A DNA stretch of 10,829 bases from an uncultured Lewinella sp. (GCA_938021455.1 CALIGP010000221.1:1-10829), one strand, 5' to 3'; shown: positions 1-6,172, counted from the first letter of the stretch. The notes: generated from the sequence alone by a model not told the origin. Numbers and translations are program-made.

Positions 1-185
1 AAAAATGAGATTAGGATGAATAGGATTTTGGTAGAATTAATAGGATTCACGACAAGAACTATCAGGGTTCATCTACGTCATCCCAAGAAAAAGAGACTAG
101 GATTGTAAGATGAGAGAATGGTAGGATTTATGGATAGATAACCTGCGTTCATCCGCGAAATCTGCGATCCAATAATTATCCATGT
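1..185. repeat. Gene-free left edge with dispersed GCGGAT-type repeat
   Basis: No convincing gene is seen here. The stretch holds repeated AGGATT words and a block near 30-83 that resembles, in reverse complement, positions 8989-9042: 19 of 20 bases match at 30-49 against 9023-9042, then a looser match continues through TTCATC and GTCATCC. Its right end, GAAATCTGCGATCCAA at 157-172, matches 3064-3079 at 15 of 16 bases. It starts 14 bases past the stop codon of the leftward gene at 186, so it would lie in that gene's 3' untranslated region. No hairpin with a T-run that would act as an intrinsic terminator is visible. Confidence 0.55.
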
Positions 186-953
186 TCAGTCCGCGATCCC
201 CTGGCGCAAGTAAACATCTCCATAGGGCGCCTCGCACTTTAGCAGTGCGCCACCGCCAGCGAGGGTGCCGATGACCCGTTCGTAGAAGTTCTTCGTTTCG
301 CTCTGGACTTTATCGATACGGATGTCCATATCCGTCAGGAGCTCCCCGTAGCGGGTCAGCAGATCAAGGGAAGCACCGGAGGCTGCGGGTAGTGTAAGGT
401 GTACAGCGCCGTAATTGCTGTATAAGTCCAGGGAAGGAACTTTATTCCCTTCGGTATACACCACCTCTACCTTTCCGTACTTGGCGTGCGCGCTGATCAA
501 GCTCACTACGTTAGTGGCCATAATGCCACCGTAGATGGTCTCCACTCTTACTTTGATGCCTTGGGGTACAACGACTTCGAGTAGGGAGTTGACCATCACG
601 TCGTTGAAGACGCCTACGCCGCCCTCACGAGCTCCGGTGAGCATCCCTCCTTTATGGTCGGGGAACTCTTCGTTCATAGCTTCCACGGTAGGTAGTACTT
701 CAATAATTTTCAGAACGCTTCCTTCCCGCTTGAAGCGGAGCTTGCGCAGGTCTGCGCGGCCTTCGCCGTCTACCTCTAGGGTGTGGTTGAGGGATACTTT
801 GTCAACGCTGGCAGTCGTGACGGATACGGAACTGAAAGAGGCTTGTATGAGTACCTCGAGGGCGCCTTCTAGCGCAATTTCTTGCTGGCTGTTTTGGCTG
901 TAAATAGCAAGTCCGGAAAAAATCAATAGGGTAATCAGGATGGAACGGAGCAT
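186..953 (-). CDS. Secreted DUF4097-like beta-repeat protein, paralogue 1
   Basis: Secreted protein of 255 residues, most like the DUF4097 'putative adhesin' group, which is thought to form a beta-solenoid; no enzymatic role is evident. An N-terminal signal peptide (hydrophobic residues 4-17, probable cleavage near Ser19-Gln20) points to export to the periplasm or surface. The body carries Tyr-Gly turns at residues 141, 159, 181, 202 and 244, about 21 residues apart, as expected for solenoid rungs. An LTLP motif lies at 186-189 and a Gly-rich turn (GGG, about 233-235) comes before the final PYGDVYLR. It is the most distal of three co-oriented paralogues behind an ECF sigma/anti-sigma pair. 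Unlike paralogues 2 and 3 it lacks the NIYLRK ending, having DVYLRQ plus a short tail, and contains one Cys (240). The 116-bp gap upstream holds a possible ECF promoter, so it may also be transcribed separately. The family call is from pattern and motif memory; the function is unknown. Confidence 0.7.
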   Translation of the reverse strand: MLRSILITLLIFSGLAIYSQNSQQEIALEGALEVLIQASFSSVSVTTASVDKVSLNHTLEVDGEGRADLRKLRFKREGSVLKIIEVLPTVEAMNEEFPDHKGGMLTGAREGGVGVFNDVMVNSLLEVVVPQGIKVRVETIYGGIMATNVVSLISAHAKYGKVEVVYTEGNKVPSLDLYSNYGAVHLTLPAASGASLDLLTRYGELLTDMDIRIDKVQSETKNFYERVIGTLAGGGALLKCEAPYGDVYLRQGIAD

Positions 954-1003
954 GATGGGTAGGTAATAGTGAATGGTGATGGGGTGGGGAGGTCTCTACA
1001 GCT

Positions 1004-1034
1004 ATGCCGTTGGCGGGAAGCTGTTTGTTACAGG
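1004..1034 (-). promoter_or_regulatory. Possible ECF-sigma promoter for paralogue 1
   Basis: On the minus strand the gap holds TCCTGTAAC (1035-1027), then 17 bases, then CGGCAT (1009-1004), about 51 bases before the ATG at 953. The upstream region of the ECF sigma gene has the same TCCTGTAAC followed by CGGTAT. An AAC-containing -35 box is typical of ECF promoters in general. The spacing differs by 2 bases between the two sites (17 against 15), which weakens the case. Tentative. Confidence 0.3.
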
Positions 1035-1069
1035 ATAAACCCGAAAAGTTTTGTGGTTCAATCCGGGTG

Positions 1070-1846
1070 CTATTTCATTTTCCGCAAATAAATATTCTTG
1101 TATTGGGAGTGGAGCGAGATTCTGTCCCCTCCTCCGTTGATCGTTCCTTTGAGCTGACCGTCAGAAAAAGACTCCAGACGGCGGTTGCGGTCAGTCGAAT
1201 TTGCTTTTATGGAGATGTCGAAATCAGTGTATAGACTCCCGTATTGCGTGTCGAGATCAACGTTGGCAGCAATGCTGCCGGGGAGAGTCAGGTCAATGGA
1301 TTGGTAATCACTTTCGTAATCGATCGCTGCAATTTTTGCGTCCGGGGCAAATACAACGGTAATACTTCCGTAGCGGGATTTAGCTTCGGGCATATCCTTT
1401 ACGCCCTTTACGTCGATGCTTCCGTAGAGGGTCTCTACGGTGAGCGTTACGTTGGCGGGTACGGTCACTTCCATGTAAGCGACTACCTGCGTTCCGCCAT
1501 GCTGTTCGCCTTTGTAGACGCCAGGGCGATGCCGGACATTCAGGTTGTTACCACTGCGTTCCTTCTCCAGAATTTGATCGTTGGGTTTCAGCTCTTCCAA
1601 GGAAAGCCCTCTGCTTGAACGGTCGATGTCCAACTCCCGCAGGTCTGGCCGGTCTTTGCCGTTCACGGTCAAAAAATGTTGAACCTTAATTTCATCACTG
1701 CCACCTATGTGGATGATGACACCGCTCATATTAGCCGAAAGGTGAAAGGCCTTAGCGCCTTTGAGTGGTATGGTCTGCACATCGCCCTGGGCGAAGGCAA
1801 GAAAAGGGCTGGCCGCCAGTAGGAGGCTGAGGAAGAAAATTTTCAT
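1070..1846 (-). CDS. Secreted DUF4097-like beta-repeat protein, paralogue 2
   Basis: Protein of 258 residues with a clear signal peptide (MKIFFLSLLLAASPFLAFAQ, cleavage about residue 20). It aligns with paralogue 1 without gaps for roughly the first 200 residues: DLREL at 68-72, VETLYGSI at 137-144, and Tyr at 141, 159, 181 and 202. It shares TDFDI, INGGG and NIYLRK with paralogue 3. Alternating hydrophobic strands and Tyr-Gly-Ser turns suggest a beta-solenoid. Stretches of charged residues (about 91-117 and 211-230) look like surface loops. The start at 1846 is chosen because it begins directly at the signal peptide. It is separated from paralogue 3 by a 295-bp gap that contains a 15-copy heptamer array and a small copy of a second heptamer repeat. 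It probably acts outside the cytoplasm as a structural or sensory output of the upstream sigma pair; this is inference. Confidence 0.72.
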   Translation of the reverse strand: MKIFFLSLLLAASPFLAFAQGDVQTIPLKGAKAFHLSANMSGVIIHIGGSDEIKVQHFLTVNGKDRPDLRELDIDRSSRGLSLEELKPNDQILEKERSGNNLNVRHRPGVYKGEQHGGTQVVAYMEVTVPANVTLTVETLYGSIDVKGVKDMPEAKSRYGSITVVFAPDAKIAAIDYESDYQSIDLTLPGSIAANVDLDTQYGSLYTDFDISIKANSTDRNRRLESFSDGQLKGTINGGGDRISLHSQYKNIYLRKMK

Positions 1847-1880
1847 GTTTGGTGTGAATTATGTGTGAGGAAAAGTTTTA

Positions 1881-1894
1881 TTCAGCATTCAGGC
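1881..1894. repeat. Relic (1.7 copies) of the TTCAGCA heptamer repeat
   Basis: The 14 bases TTCAGCATTCAGGC are identical to the right end of the 9.7-copy array (3017-3030), including the GGC that closes it. It sits 35 bases upstream of the ATG of paralogue 2; the full array sits 37 bases upstream of the ATG of paralogue 3. The equal placement suggests either descent from one duplicated leader or insertion at a preferred site, followed by copy-number change. Confidence 0.7.
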
Positions 1895-1947
1895 GGGGCT
1901 AAGTCTTTCAGCCCTAAGCTTTGATTTTCAGCTTCTATCATTTTTCT

Positions 1948-2052
1948 TCCGCTGTCCGCTGTCCGCTGTCCGCTGTCCGCTGTCCGCTGTCCGCTGTCCG
2001 CTGTCCGCTGTCCGCTGTCCGCTGTCCGCTGTCCGCTGTCCGCTGTCCGCTG
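1948..2052. repeat. Heptamer tandem array, 15 perfect copies of TCCGCTG
   Basis: Fifteen uninterrupted 7-bp units fill 105 bp with no mismatch, reading CAGCGGA on the strand of the flanking genes. It lies in the 295-bp gap between paralogues 3 and 2, 102 bases upstream of the ATG of paralogue 2. Because 7 is not a multiple of 3, all frames through it stay open on both strands and give artefactual repeat ORFs. There are no spacers, so it is not a CRISPR array. Perfect identity suggests recent expansion by slippage. A role in mRNA structure or expression tuning is possible but not shown. Confidence 0.95.
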
Positions 2053-2141
2053 GTCCCAGATTCGTCCGACCAAAAATTATCTTTTCGGGCTACCGCCCTC
2101 GGAGAATTTATTGTTCCGACGAACGGGGACTTGTCAGTGAT

Positions 2142-2924
2142 CTACTTCAATTTGCGCAAGTAAATATTCCTGTAAGTCGCCGTCAGGGAAACAAGCTTGC
2201 CGCCGCCGTTAATCAGTCCCGTCATGCGTCCGTCTCCGTGGGCATCATGGTCGCTGGATCTTTCTGCCTGGTCTCCGTTGGCTTTAACCTCGATGTCAAA
2301 GTCCGTGTACATGCTACCGTAGCTGGTGTTGAGCCGAAGGTTAGCTTTGGCATTATTGGGTAGCGTTAGGTCAACATTTTGGTAGGTAGAATGCAGGCGA
2401 ACATCCTGTGTTGGAGGTCCGTCAGAGAAAGCCGCTTCGATACTGCCGTAAATGGTATTGATGGAAAGCGGGCCGTAAGTATTAGTCAGCTTCACTTTAT
2501 GGTAGTGCATGGTTACGTCTAGTTCGCCGCCGAAGTTGGAGGCACTAAAGTCTCCGCCACGGTAGGTAGACTGGGTGACTTTAACCACAGACTTATTGGG
2601 CACGTAAGCGACGATCTTGCCTTCCCCTTTTCCCACCTGTTCGATGAGGACCCGGTCGTCAAGCCCCTTAGCGGAGAGCCCGAGCCCGGTATTGTCGCTT
2701 TTGCCACTGGCACTGATCTTTCGAAGACCCTGCGCGCGTTCATCCGCATTCCGGTTAGCGTTCTCCTTAGTGAGTTTTAACTCGCTACCATCGTAGCCGA
2801 CTACCATCAGGTTGTCAATTTCGCTGAACTCAATGATCTTGTTGCCAACGGCGACTTTATGCTCCGGCTGGGCAGAAAGGAAAGAGGTGAAAAGGAAGAA
2901 GGGGGCTAAGAGTAAATATTTCAT
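2142..2924 (-). CDS. Secreted DUF4097-like beta-repeat protein, paralogue 3
   Basis: Protein of 260 residues when started at the ATG at 2924, which opens directly on a signal peptide (MKYLLLAPFFLFTSFLSAQ, cleavage about residue 19). A longer in-frame start at 2975 lies inside the heptamer array and would put 17 polar residues before the signal, so it is less likely. The C-terminal half matches paralogue 2 closely: Tyr at 159, 181 and 202, LTLP at 186-189, YTDFDI at 206-211, INGGG at 238-242 and NIYLRKLK at the end. The N-terminal half is more diverged and carries an extra Tyr/Phe turn region (YRGG at 121, FGGE at 131). It is first of the three paralogues after the anti-sigma-like gene, 157 bp downstream of it. 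Probably an exported beta-solenoid; the molecular function is not known. Confidence 0.72.
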   Translation of the reverse strand: MKYLLLAPFFLFTSFLSAQPEHKVAVGNKIIEFSEIDNLMVVGYDGSELKLTKENANRNADERAQGLRKISASGKSDNTGLGLSAKGLDDRVLIEQVGKGEGKIVAYVPNKSVVKVTQSTYRGGDFSASNFGGELDVTMHYHKVKLTNTYGPLSINTIYGSIEAAFSDGPPTQDVRLHSTYQNVDLTLPNNAKANLRLNTSYGSMYTDFDIEVKANGDQAERSSDHDAHGDGRMTGLINGGGKLVSLTATYRNIYLRKLK

Positions 2925-2960
2925 GGTTGGGTAGTTTGTAAAGTTGAGGGGAGTTGTTTC

Positions 2961-3028
2961 TTCAGCATTCAGCATTCAGCATTCAGCATTCAGCATTCAG
3001 CATTCAGCATTCAGCATTCAGCATTCAG
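2961..3028. repeat. Heptamer tandem array, 9.7 copies of TTCAGCA
   Basis: Nine full 7-bp units plus TTCAG follow each other without mismatch, reading TGCTGAA on the gene strand. The array occupies the gap between the anti-sigma-like gene and paralogue 3. Each unit contains an ATG on the gene strand, and most of these would encode only MLNAEC before a TGA made by the array itself. The last two ATGs leave the array: one is in frame with paralogue 3, the other gives a 15-codon frame whose TGA overlaps the paralogue 3 start. Similar heptamers are known as short tandem repeats in other bacterial genomes; that is general knowledge, not a search result. Confidence 0.95.
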
Positions 3029-3042
3029 GCAGAGGTGCAGAG

Positions 3043-3079
3043 TATCCGCGAAATCCGTGATCTGAAATCTGCCATCCAA
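3043..3079. repeat. Dispersed GCGGAT-type repeat after the anti-sigma-like gene
   Basis: ATCCGCGAAATC at 3044-3055 is identical to 151-162, and GAAATCTGCCATCCAA at 3064-3079 matches 157-172 at 15 of 16 bases. It begins 3 bases past the stop codon of the leftward gene ending at 3082, much as the other copy lies just past the stop at 186. It would be part of the transcript's 3' or intergenic region. Confidence 0.6.
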
Positions 3080-3081
3080 GG

Positions 3082-3849
3082 TCAAATCAGTTTAAAGCTC
3101 GCCATCTGTGCGGCGTCCCGAACGGGGCGGGGCAAAGAGTCCGCGTCGATCATGTTCTGTAGGTAGGGCAGGATTCGTTTTTCGTTGAAGCGGACGAGCG
3201 TTTCGATGAGCTCGAAGCGGACGACATCCGGCGGGGTTTCGTTGATGGCGGAGAGCAAAATCTCCCGCACAGCGGGCTCATTCGGGAAACGGCGGAGCGC
3301 ATCGAGGGCCGCCAGTCGCACGTTGGCACTTTCGTCAGTGCGGAGCATATGACCGAGGTCGGCAATCGTCTGCGGATCTGCTACCGGCAGATCAAAAGAG
3401 ACGGTCGTCGCCTGGATACGGGCGCTGGGCCGACTGTCCTTCATCAGGTCGAGCATCAGGGTTCGGGTAGCGGCGAGCTGCCGGGCGGTAGCCCGGTCTT
3501 CCGCGCCGCCAACGTACCAGCCTGCGGCGAAGATGAGCAGAATCGCAGCGGCGGCAGCAAGCAAACGGAAGTAACGCTTGCGCGGCGGTAGTGATCGTAC
3601 GGTAGTTTCTGTCGCCTGACCTTGCTCCGTTACGGCGGCAGCGAGCATCGTCTCAAAGCGGGCGTCCGCAGCAGCGGAGAGCGTGGGCTCTTCGGCTGAC
3701 TTAATCTCCGCCATCAGCTCGCGCAGCTCTTCGAGCTCGGCGCGCAGCGCCGGGTCAGTAGCTACGGCCGCTTCGACGCGGATAGACCCCTCGGCGGAGA
3801 GTTCTCCGCCCAGATAATCGACCAAATCCGTTTCGGTAATCGGTTTCAT
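3082..3849 (-). CDS. Membrane anti-sigma-like protein with HEAT repeats
   Basis: Protein of 255 residues that probably holds the ECF sigma factor encoded just upstream inactive at the membrane. Residues 1-50 (DLVDYLGGELSAEG then a Glu/Leu-rich helix) resemble the short sigma-binding region of anti-sigma factors, but no His/Cys zinc motif is present. A single membrane segment lies at about 95-114 after basic residues (PPRKRYFR), giving a cytoplasmic N-terminus. The periplasmic part (about 142-255) is made of helical HEAT-like repeats (NVRLAALDALRRF, VVRFELIETLVRF, PVRDAAQMASFKL), a likely protein-binding sensor surface. Its ATG overlaps the sigma stop codon as ATGA, implying translational coupling. 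Three secreted DUF4097-like genes follow. The partnership with the sigma factor rests on coupling and topology; the sensed signal is unknown. Confidence 0.78.
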   Translation of the reverse strand: MKPITETDLVDYLGGELSAEGSIRVEAAVATDPALRAELEELRELMAEIKSAEEPTLSAAADARFETMLAAAVTEQGQATETTVRSLPPRKRYFRLLAAAAAILLIFAAGWYVGGAEDRATARQLAATRTLMLDLMKDSRPSARIQATTVSFDLPVADPQTIADLGHMLRTDESANVRLAALDALRRFPNEPAVREILLSAINETPPDVVRFELIETLVRFNEKRILPYLQNMIDADSLPRPVRDAAQMASFKLI

Positions 3850-4388
3850 AATCGGTTGATTTTGGCGTAGTTGATTTGTAGTTGTTTGGTGGCGCGGTGC
3901 ATGCGCACCTTAACGTTGGTTTCGGTAATGCCGAGTACTTCGGCGATCTCGGCATACTTCAAGCCCCGCTTCCAGGCCAGGTCAACGACCTCGCGGTAGT
4001 TGGCTGGCAGAGCTGCGAGGGCTCGTTGTGACTGACCGCGGGTTTCGCGGTCTTCCCAATCAGTCTCGGCGGAGGGCGTAGTGTAGGGCAGTTGCCCCAG
4101 GTCTACGCCGTTCTTCAGCGGTAGCCGTCCGTCCAGCCGTTGCCGGTCGTGCAGTACGTTACGGGCGATGGTGTACAACCAGCCCTTGAAGGAGTTTCCC
4201 TTATAGGAGGCCCGGTACTTGATTACCCGTTCGAAGGTCGTTTGCAGCAAGTCTTCTGCGGCAGCGGGCTTGTTAGTCCGCTTCAGCAGGAAGCCATAGA
4301 GTGGTTGCCGGTAGCGCCGGTAGAGCTCGGCGAGCGCTTCCAGTTTACCGTTGGCCACGGCCGTCATGATGTCTTCGTCAGAACGCAT
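3846..4388 (-). CDS. ECF-type RNA polymerase sigma factor
   Basis: Sigma-70 family factor of 180 residues, the usual ECF length, which would direct RNA polymerase to a small set of promoters. Region 2 spans about residues 20-87, with the core-binding and -10 recognition helices (EDLLQTTFERVIKYRASYKG, FKGWLYTIARNVLHDRQR). Region 4 spans about 119-170 with the helix-turn-helix (ALPANYREVVDLAW, KYAEIAEVLGITETNVKVRMHRA). Region 3 is absent, as in ECF factors. It is first in a leftward cluster and overlaps the anti-sigma-like gene by 4 bp. A possible autoregulatory promoter (TCCTGTAAC then CGGTAT) sits upstream and recurs before one of the secreted paralogues. Likely regulon members are the three DUF4097-like genes; this is inference from order and motif. 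Confidence 0.93.
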   Translation of the reverse strand: MRSDEDIMTAVANGKLEALAELYRRYRQPLYGFLLKRTNKPAAAEDLLQTTFERVIKYRASYKGNSFKGWLYTIARNVLHDRQRLDGRLPLKNGVDLGQLPYTTPSAETDWEDRETRGQSQRALAALPANYREVVDLAWKRGLKYAEIAEVLGITETNVKVRMHRATKQLQINYAKINRL

Positions 4389-4409
4389 TGAATGGGGGTT
4401 CGGTAGGGA

Positions 4410-4439
4410 ATACCGGGCTTTGGGGGAATGGTTACAGGA
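4410..4439 (-). promoter_or_regulatory. Possible ECF promoter upstream of the sigma gene
   Basis: On the minus strand TCCTGTAAC (4439-4431) is followed after 15 bases by CGGTAT (4415-4410), 22 bases before the sigma ATG. The nine-base upstream box is shared exactly with the site before paralogue 1 at 1027-1035. ECF factors often activate their own gene from such a site. Only two examples are available here, with different spacing, so this is tentative. Confidence 0.35.
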
Positions 4440-4493
4440 GAAGGTAAAGTTTTTCAGAAATAGATTGTAGGAGGGATAGAGGGCATGACTTAC

Positions 4494-4669
4494 TGCCCCT
4501 CGACTACCATCTCGACTCCCTGCGGTCGCTCGATGTCCGCTCGGGGACCATCATTTAGCGTAAAGCCCGTCAACAAATTTCGCCCCAGGCGCAATTTGTT
4601 GACGGATCCATTCTAATCGGCTGGTCCCCGAGCGCAGCCCGACCTTGTGGAGGGCGAAGTCGAGGGGTA
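4494..4669. repeat. Large nested inverted repeat (palindromic element)
   Basis: Three nested arms pair around one centre: CCCCTCGACT (4496-4505) with AGTCGAGGGG (4658-4667); CGCTCGGGGACCA (4538-4550) with TGGTCCCCGAGCG (4622-4634); CCGTCAACAAATT (4567-4579) with AATTTGTTGACGG (4593-4605), the last continued by CGCC/GGCG around a 3-base loop. Each arm is perfect; the spacers between arms pair only partly (for example GGTCG 4524-4528 with CGACC 4640-4644). It lies downstream of the MATE gene stop and upstream of the sigma gene and may end the MATE transcript, though no T-run follows. It resembles the palindromic dispersed elements containing CTCGACT..CGCTCGGGGACC that I recall from Bacteroidota genomes. 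The rest of the 4389-4734 gap shows no gene. Confidence 0.85.
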
Positions 4670-4734
4670 TTTGTTAAGGTCTTTGGAATTAGTTTCTCAC
4701 ACGATGCTTGATCTGGTCCGGATTCCTTGCTTCT

Positions 4735-6132
4735 CTACCCTCCCCCTGCACCCGCGTCCGCGCCCCCAGTTGAGTTTGTTGAATCGCCCAACTCCCGCAT
4801 CGCCTTGCGCACAATGATGACGAGCAGGATGGTGACCACAATGTCAATCGCCGTGGCACCGTAATACACGCCCGCCAGACCCATGAACGTGGGTAAGATC
4901 AACATCACCGGCACAAAAAAGAAGAGCTGCCGTGCCATGCCAATATAGGTCGCAAACTTTGGGCGATCAATCGCCGGTAGCCAGGTCAGGGCATTGAAGA
5001 CCAGCGGAAAGATGGGAAGCATGAACATATACAGGCGGAAGAATGTGATCTCCTGTGTGGAGAAATCGGCGTCGGGTAAAACCAGGTGCAGACTCTGCTC
5101 CGGAAAAATATTCATAATGATCCAGAAAGGGAAAACGATGTAGAAGCCGGTGCGAACGAAGAGCCAGTAGGCGTCTTTGGTGCGTCCATATTGCCGGGCA
5201 CCGTAGTTGACACCGGCGATGGGTTGTAGGGCGCGCATCAGGCCAAAAAGTGGCGTCATGAGCAGCAGCATGATACGGTTAGCGGCGGCAAAGAAGGCCA
5301 GGTCGCTGTCCAGATCATTACTTACACCAACGATGGCATTGAACACCACGATGGCCTGCACCAGGCCCATCACAGACAGAATAAAGCCGGGAAACCCGAG
5401 CTCCAGAATTCGTTTGAACACGCGCTTATCGTAGCGCAGCGAATCGATGTTGGCGGCGAAGGAAGCCTTGCCCCGGTGGTAGTAGCGAAACTCGGCAATG
5501 CAATATACGAGCATGCCGGCATTGGAGGCCCAGGCAGCGCCAGTGATGCCAAAATCGAAGTAGCCGATCAGGATGGGCGTAAGGATCAGGTTCAACACCA
5601 GACCATAAGCCATCATGCGGGCGGCGGTGCCCATTTTACCTTCTCCCCGGATAATGAAGTTGAGCGAAAGGCCATATACCCAGAGCGGGGCAGCTAATAA
5701 AACAACCCTAAGGTAGTCTACTCCGTAGGTCAAAATCTCCCCGCTGCCGCCCATCAGTCGGATCAATTCCGGCGCAAAAATGTAGGCAGGGATAGCGTAT
5801 AGAAGACTACAAATGAGGGCAATCAGATTGGCGTTAGCCATAATTTTCCCTTGAGTATCCTCATCGTCTTCACCAATAGCGATGCTCAGTAGGTTGGCAG
5901 CTCCGGTGCCGGAGAGAGAGCTGAAGCCCATCGTCAGCCCCGCCAGCGGATAGGCCAGAGAAATACCCGCCAGTGCCGTTTCATTCATGAGTTGGCCCAC
6001 GAAAACGGTATCCATAAAGGCATTGAGCCCATATAGGATCATGGCCGCAATGGCAGGAAGGGCGAGCTGCCACATCACCTTCGGTAATTCGCCGGTAAGG
6101 ATGAGGTCTTTACGGGCGTTGGGTAGGGCCAT
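4735..6132 (-). CDS. MATE family efflux transporter (MepA/DinF-like)
   Basis: Inner-membrane antiporter of 465 residues, the normal MATE length, expected to expel drugs or other cations using a Na+ or H+ gradient; the substrate cannot be read from sequence. About 12 hydrophobic segments are present in two homologous halves. Family signatures are the N-terminal LALPAIAAMILYGLNAFMDT (24-42), RGEGKMGTAARMM (162-174) between the middle helices of the first half, and QPIAGVNYGARQYGR (303-317) in the second. The start at 6132 is chosen because it leads straight into GELPKVMWQLALP; an in-frame ATG at 6198 would overlap the upstream gene and add 22 polar residues. The C-terminus ends in a Gly/Ala tail (GGADAGAGGG). 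It lies 40 bp after the Dabb lipoprotein gene on the same strand, so the two may be co-transcribed. Confidence 0.92.
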   Translation of the reverse strand: MALPNARKDLILTGELPKVMWQLALPAIAAMILYGLNAFMDTVFVGQLMNETALAGISLAYPLAGLTMGFSSLSGTGAANLLSIAIGEDDEDTQGKIMANANLIALICSLLYAIPAYIFAPELIRLMGGSGEILTYGVDYLRVVLLAAPLWVYGLSLNFIIRGEGKMGTAARMMAYGLVLNLILTPILIGYFDFGITGAAWASNAGMLVYCIAEFRYYHRGKASFAANIDSLRYDKRVFKRILELGFPGFILSVMGLVQAIVVFNAIVGVSNDLDSDLAFFAAANRIMLLLMTPLFGLMRALQPIAGVNYGARQYGRTKDAYWLFVRTGFYIVFPFWIIMNIFPEQSLHLVLPDADFSTQEITFFRLYMFMLPIFPLVFNALTWLPAIDRPKFATYIGMARQLFFFVPVMLILPTFMGLAGVYYGATAIDIVVTILLVIIVRKAMRELGDSTNSTGGADAGAGGG

Positions 6133-6172
6133 GAATAATATGGATTTGGGCCGCGAAGATAGGTCGCTGCTT

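Noticed and set aside
1896..1914. GGGCT..AGCCC hairpin as terminator of paralogue 3
   Set aside because: A 5-bp stem with a 9-base loop and no T-run; too weak to call.
1882..2163. Repeat-rich ORFs on both strands across the TCCGCTG array
   Set aside because: The 7-bp unit keeps all frames open, and the proteins are only QRTADSG or SAVRCPL repeats with no start context or homology; they are products of the array.
2925..2975. Extended N-terminus for paralogue 3 starting at 2975
   Set aside because: It would add 17 polar residues, partly encoded by the heptamer array, ahead of a clean signal peptide.
1948..3028. CRISPR array
   Set aside because: Repeats are 7 bp with no spacers, and no cas gene is present.
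2954..3166. Plus-strand ORF rich in QHSAFSI
   Set aside because: Generated by the TTCAGCA array and then antisense to the anti-sigma-like gene.
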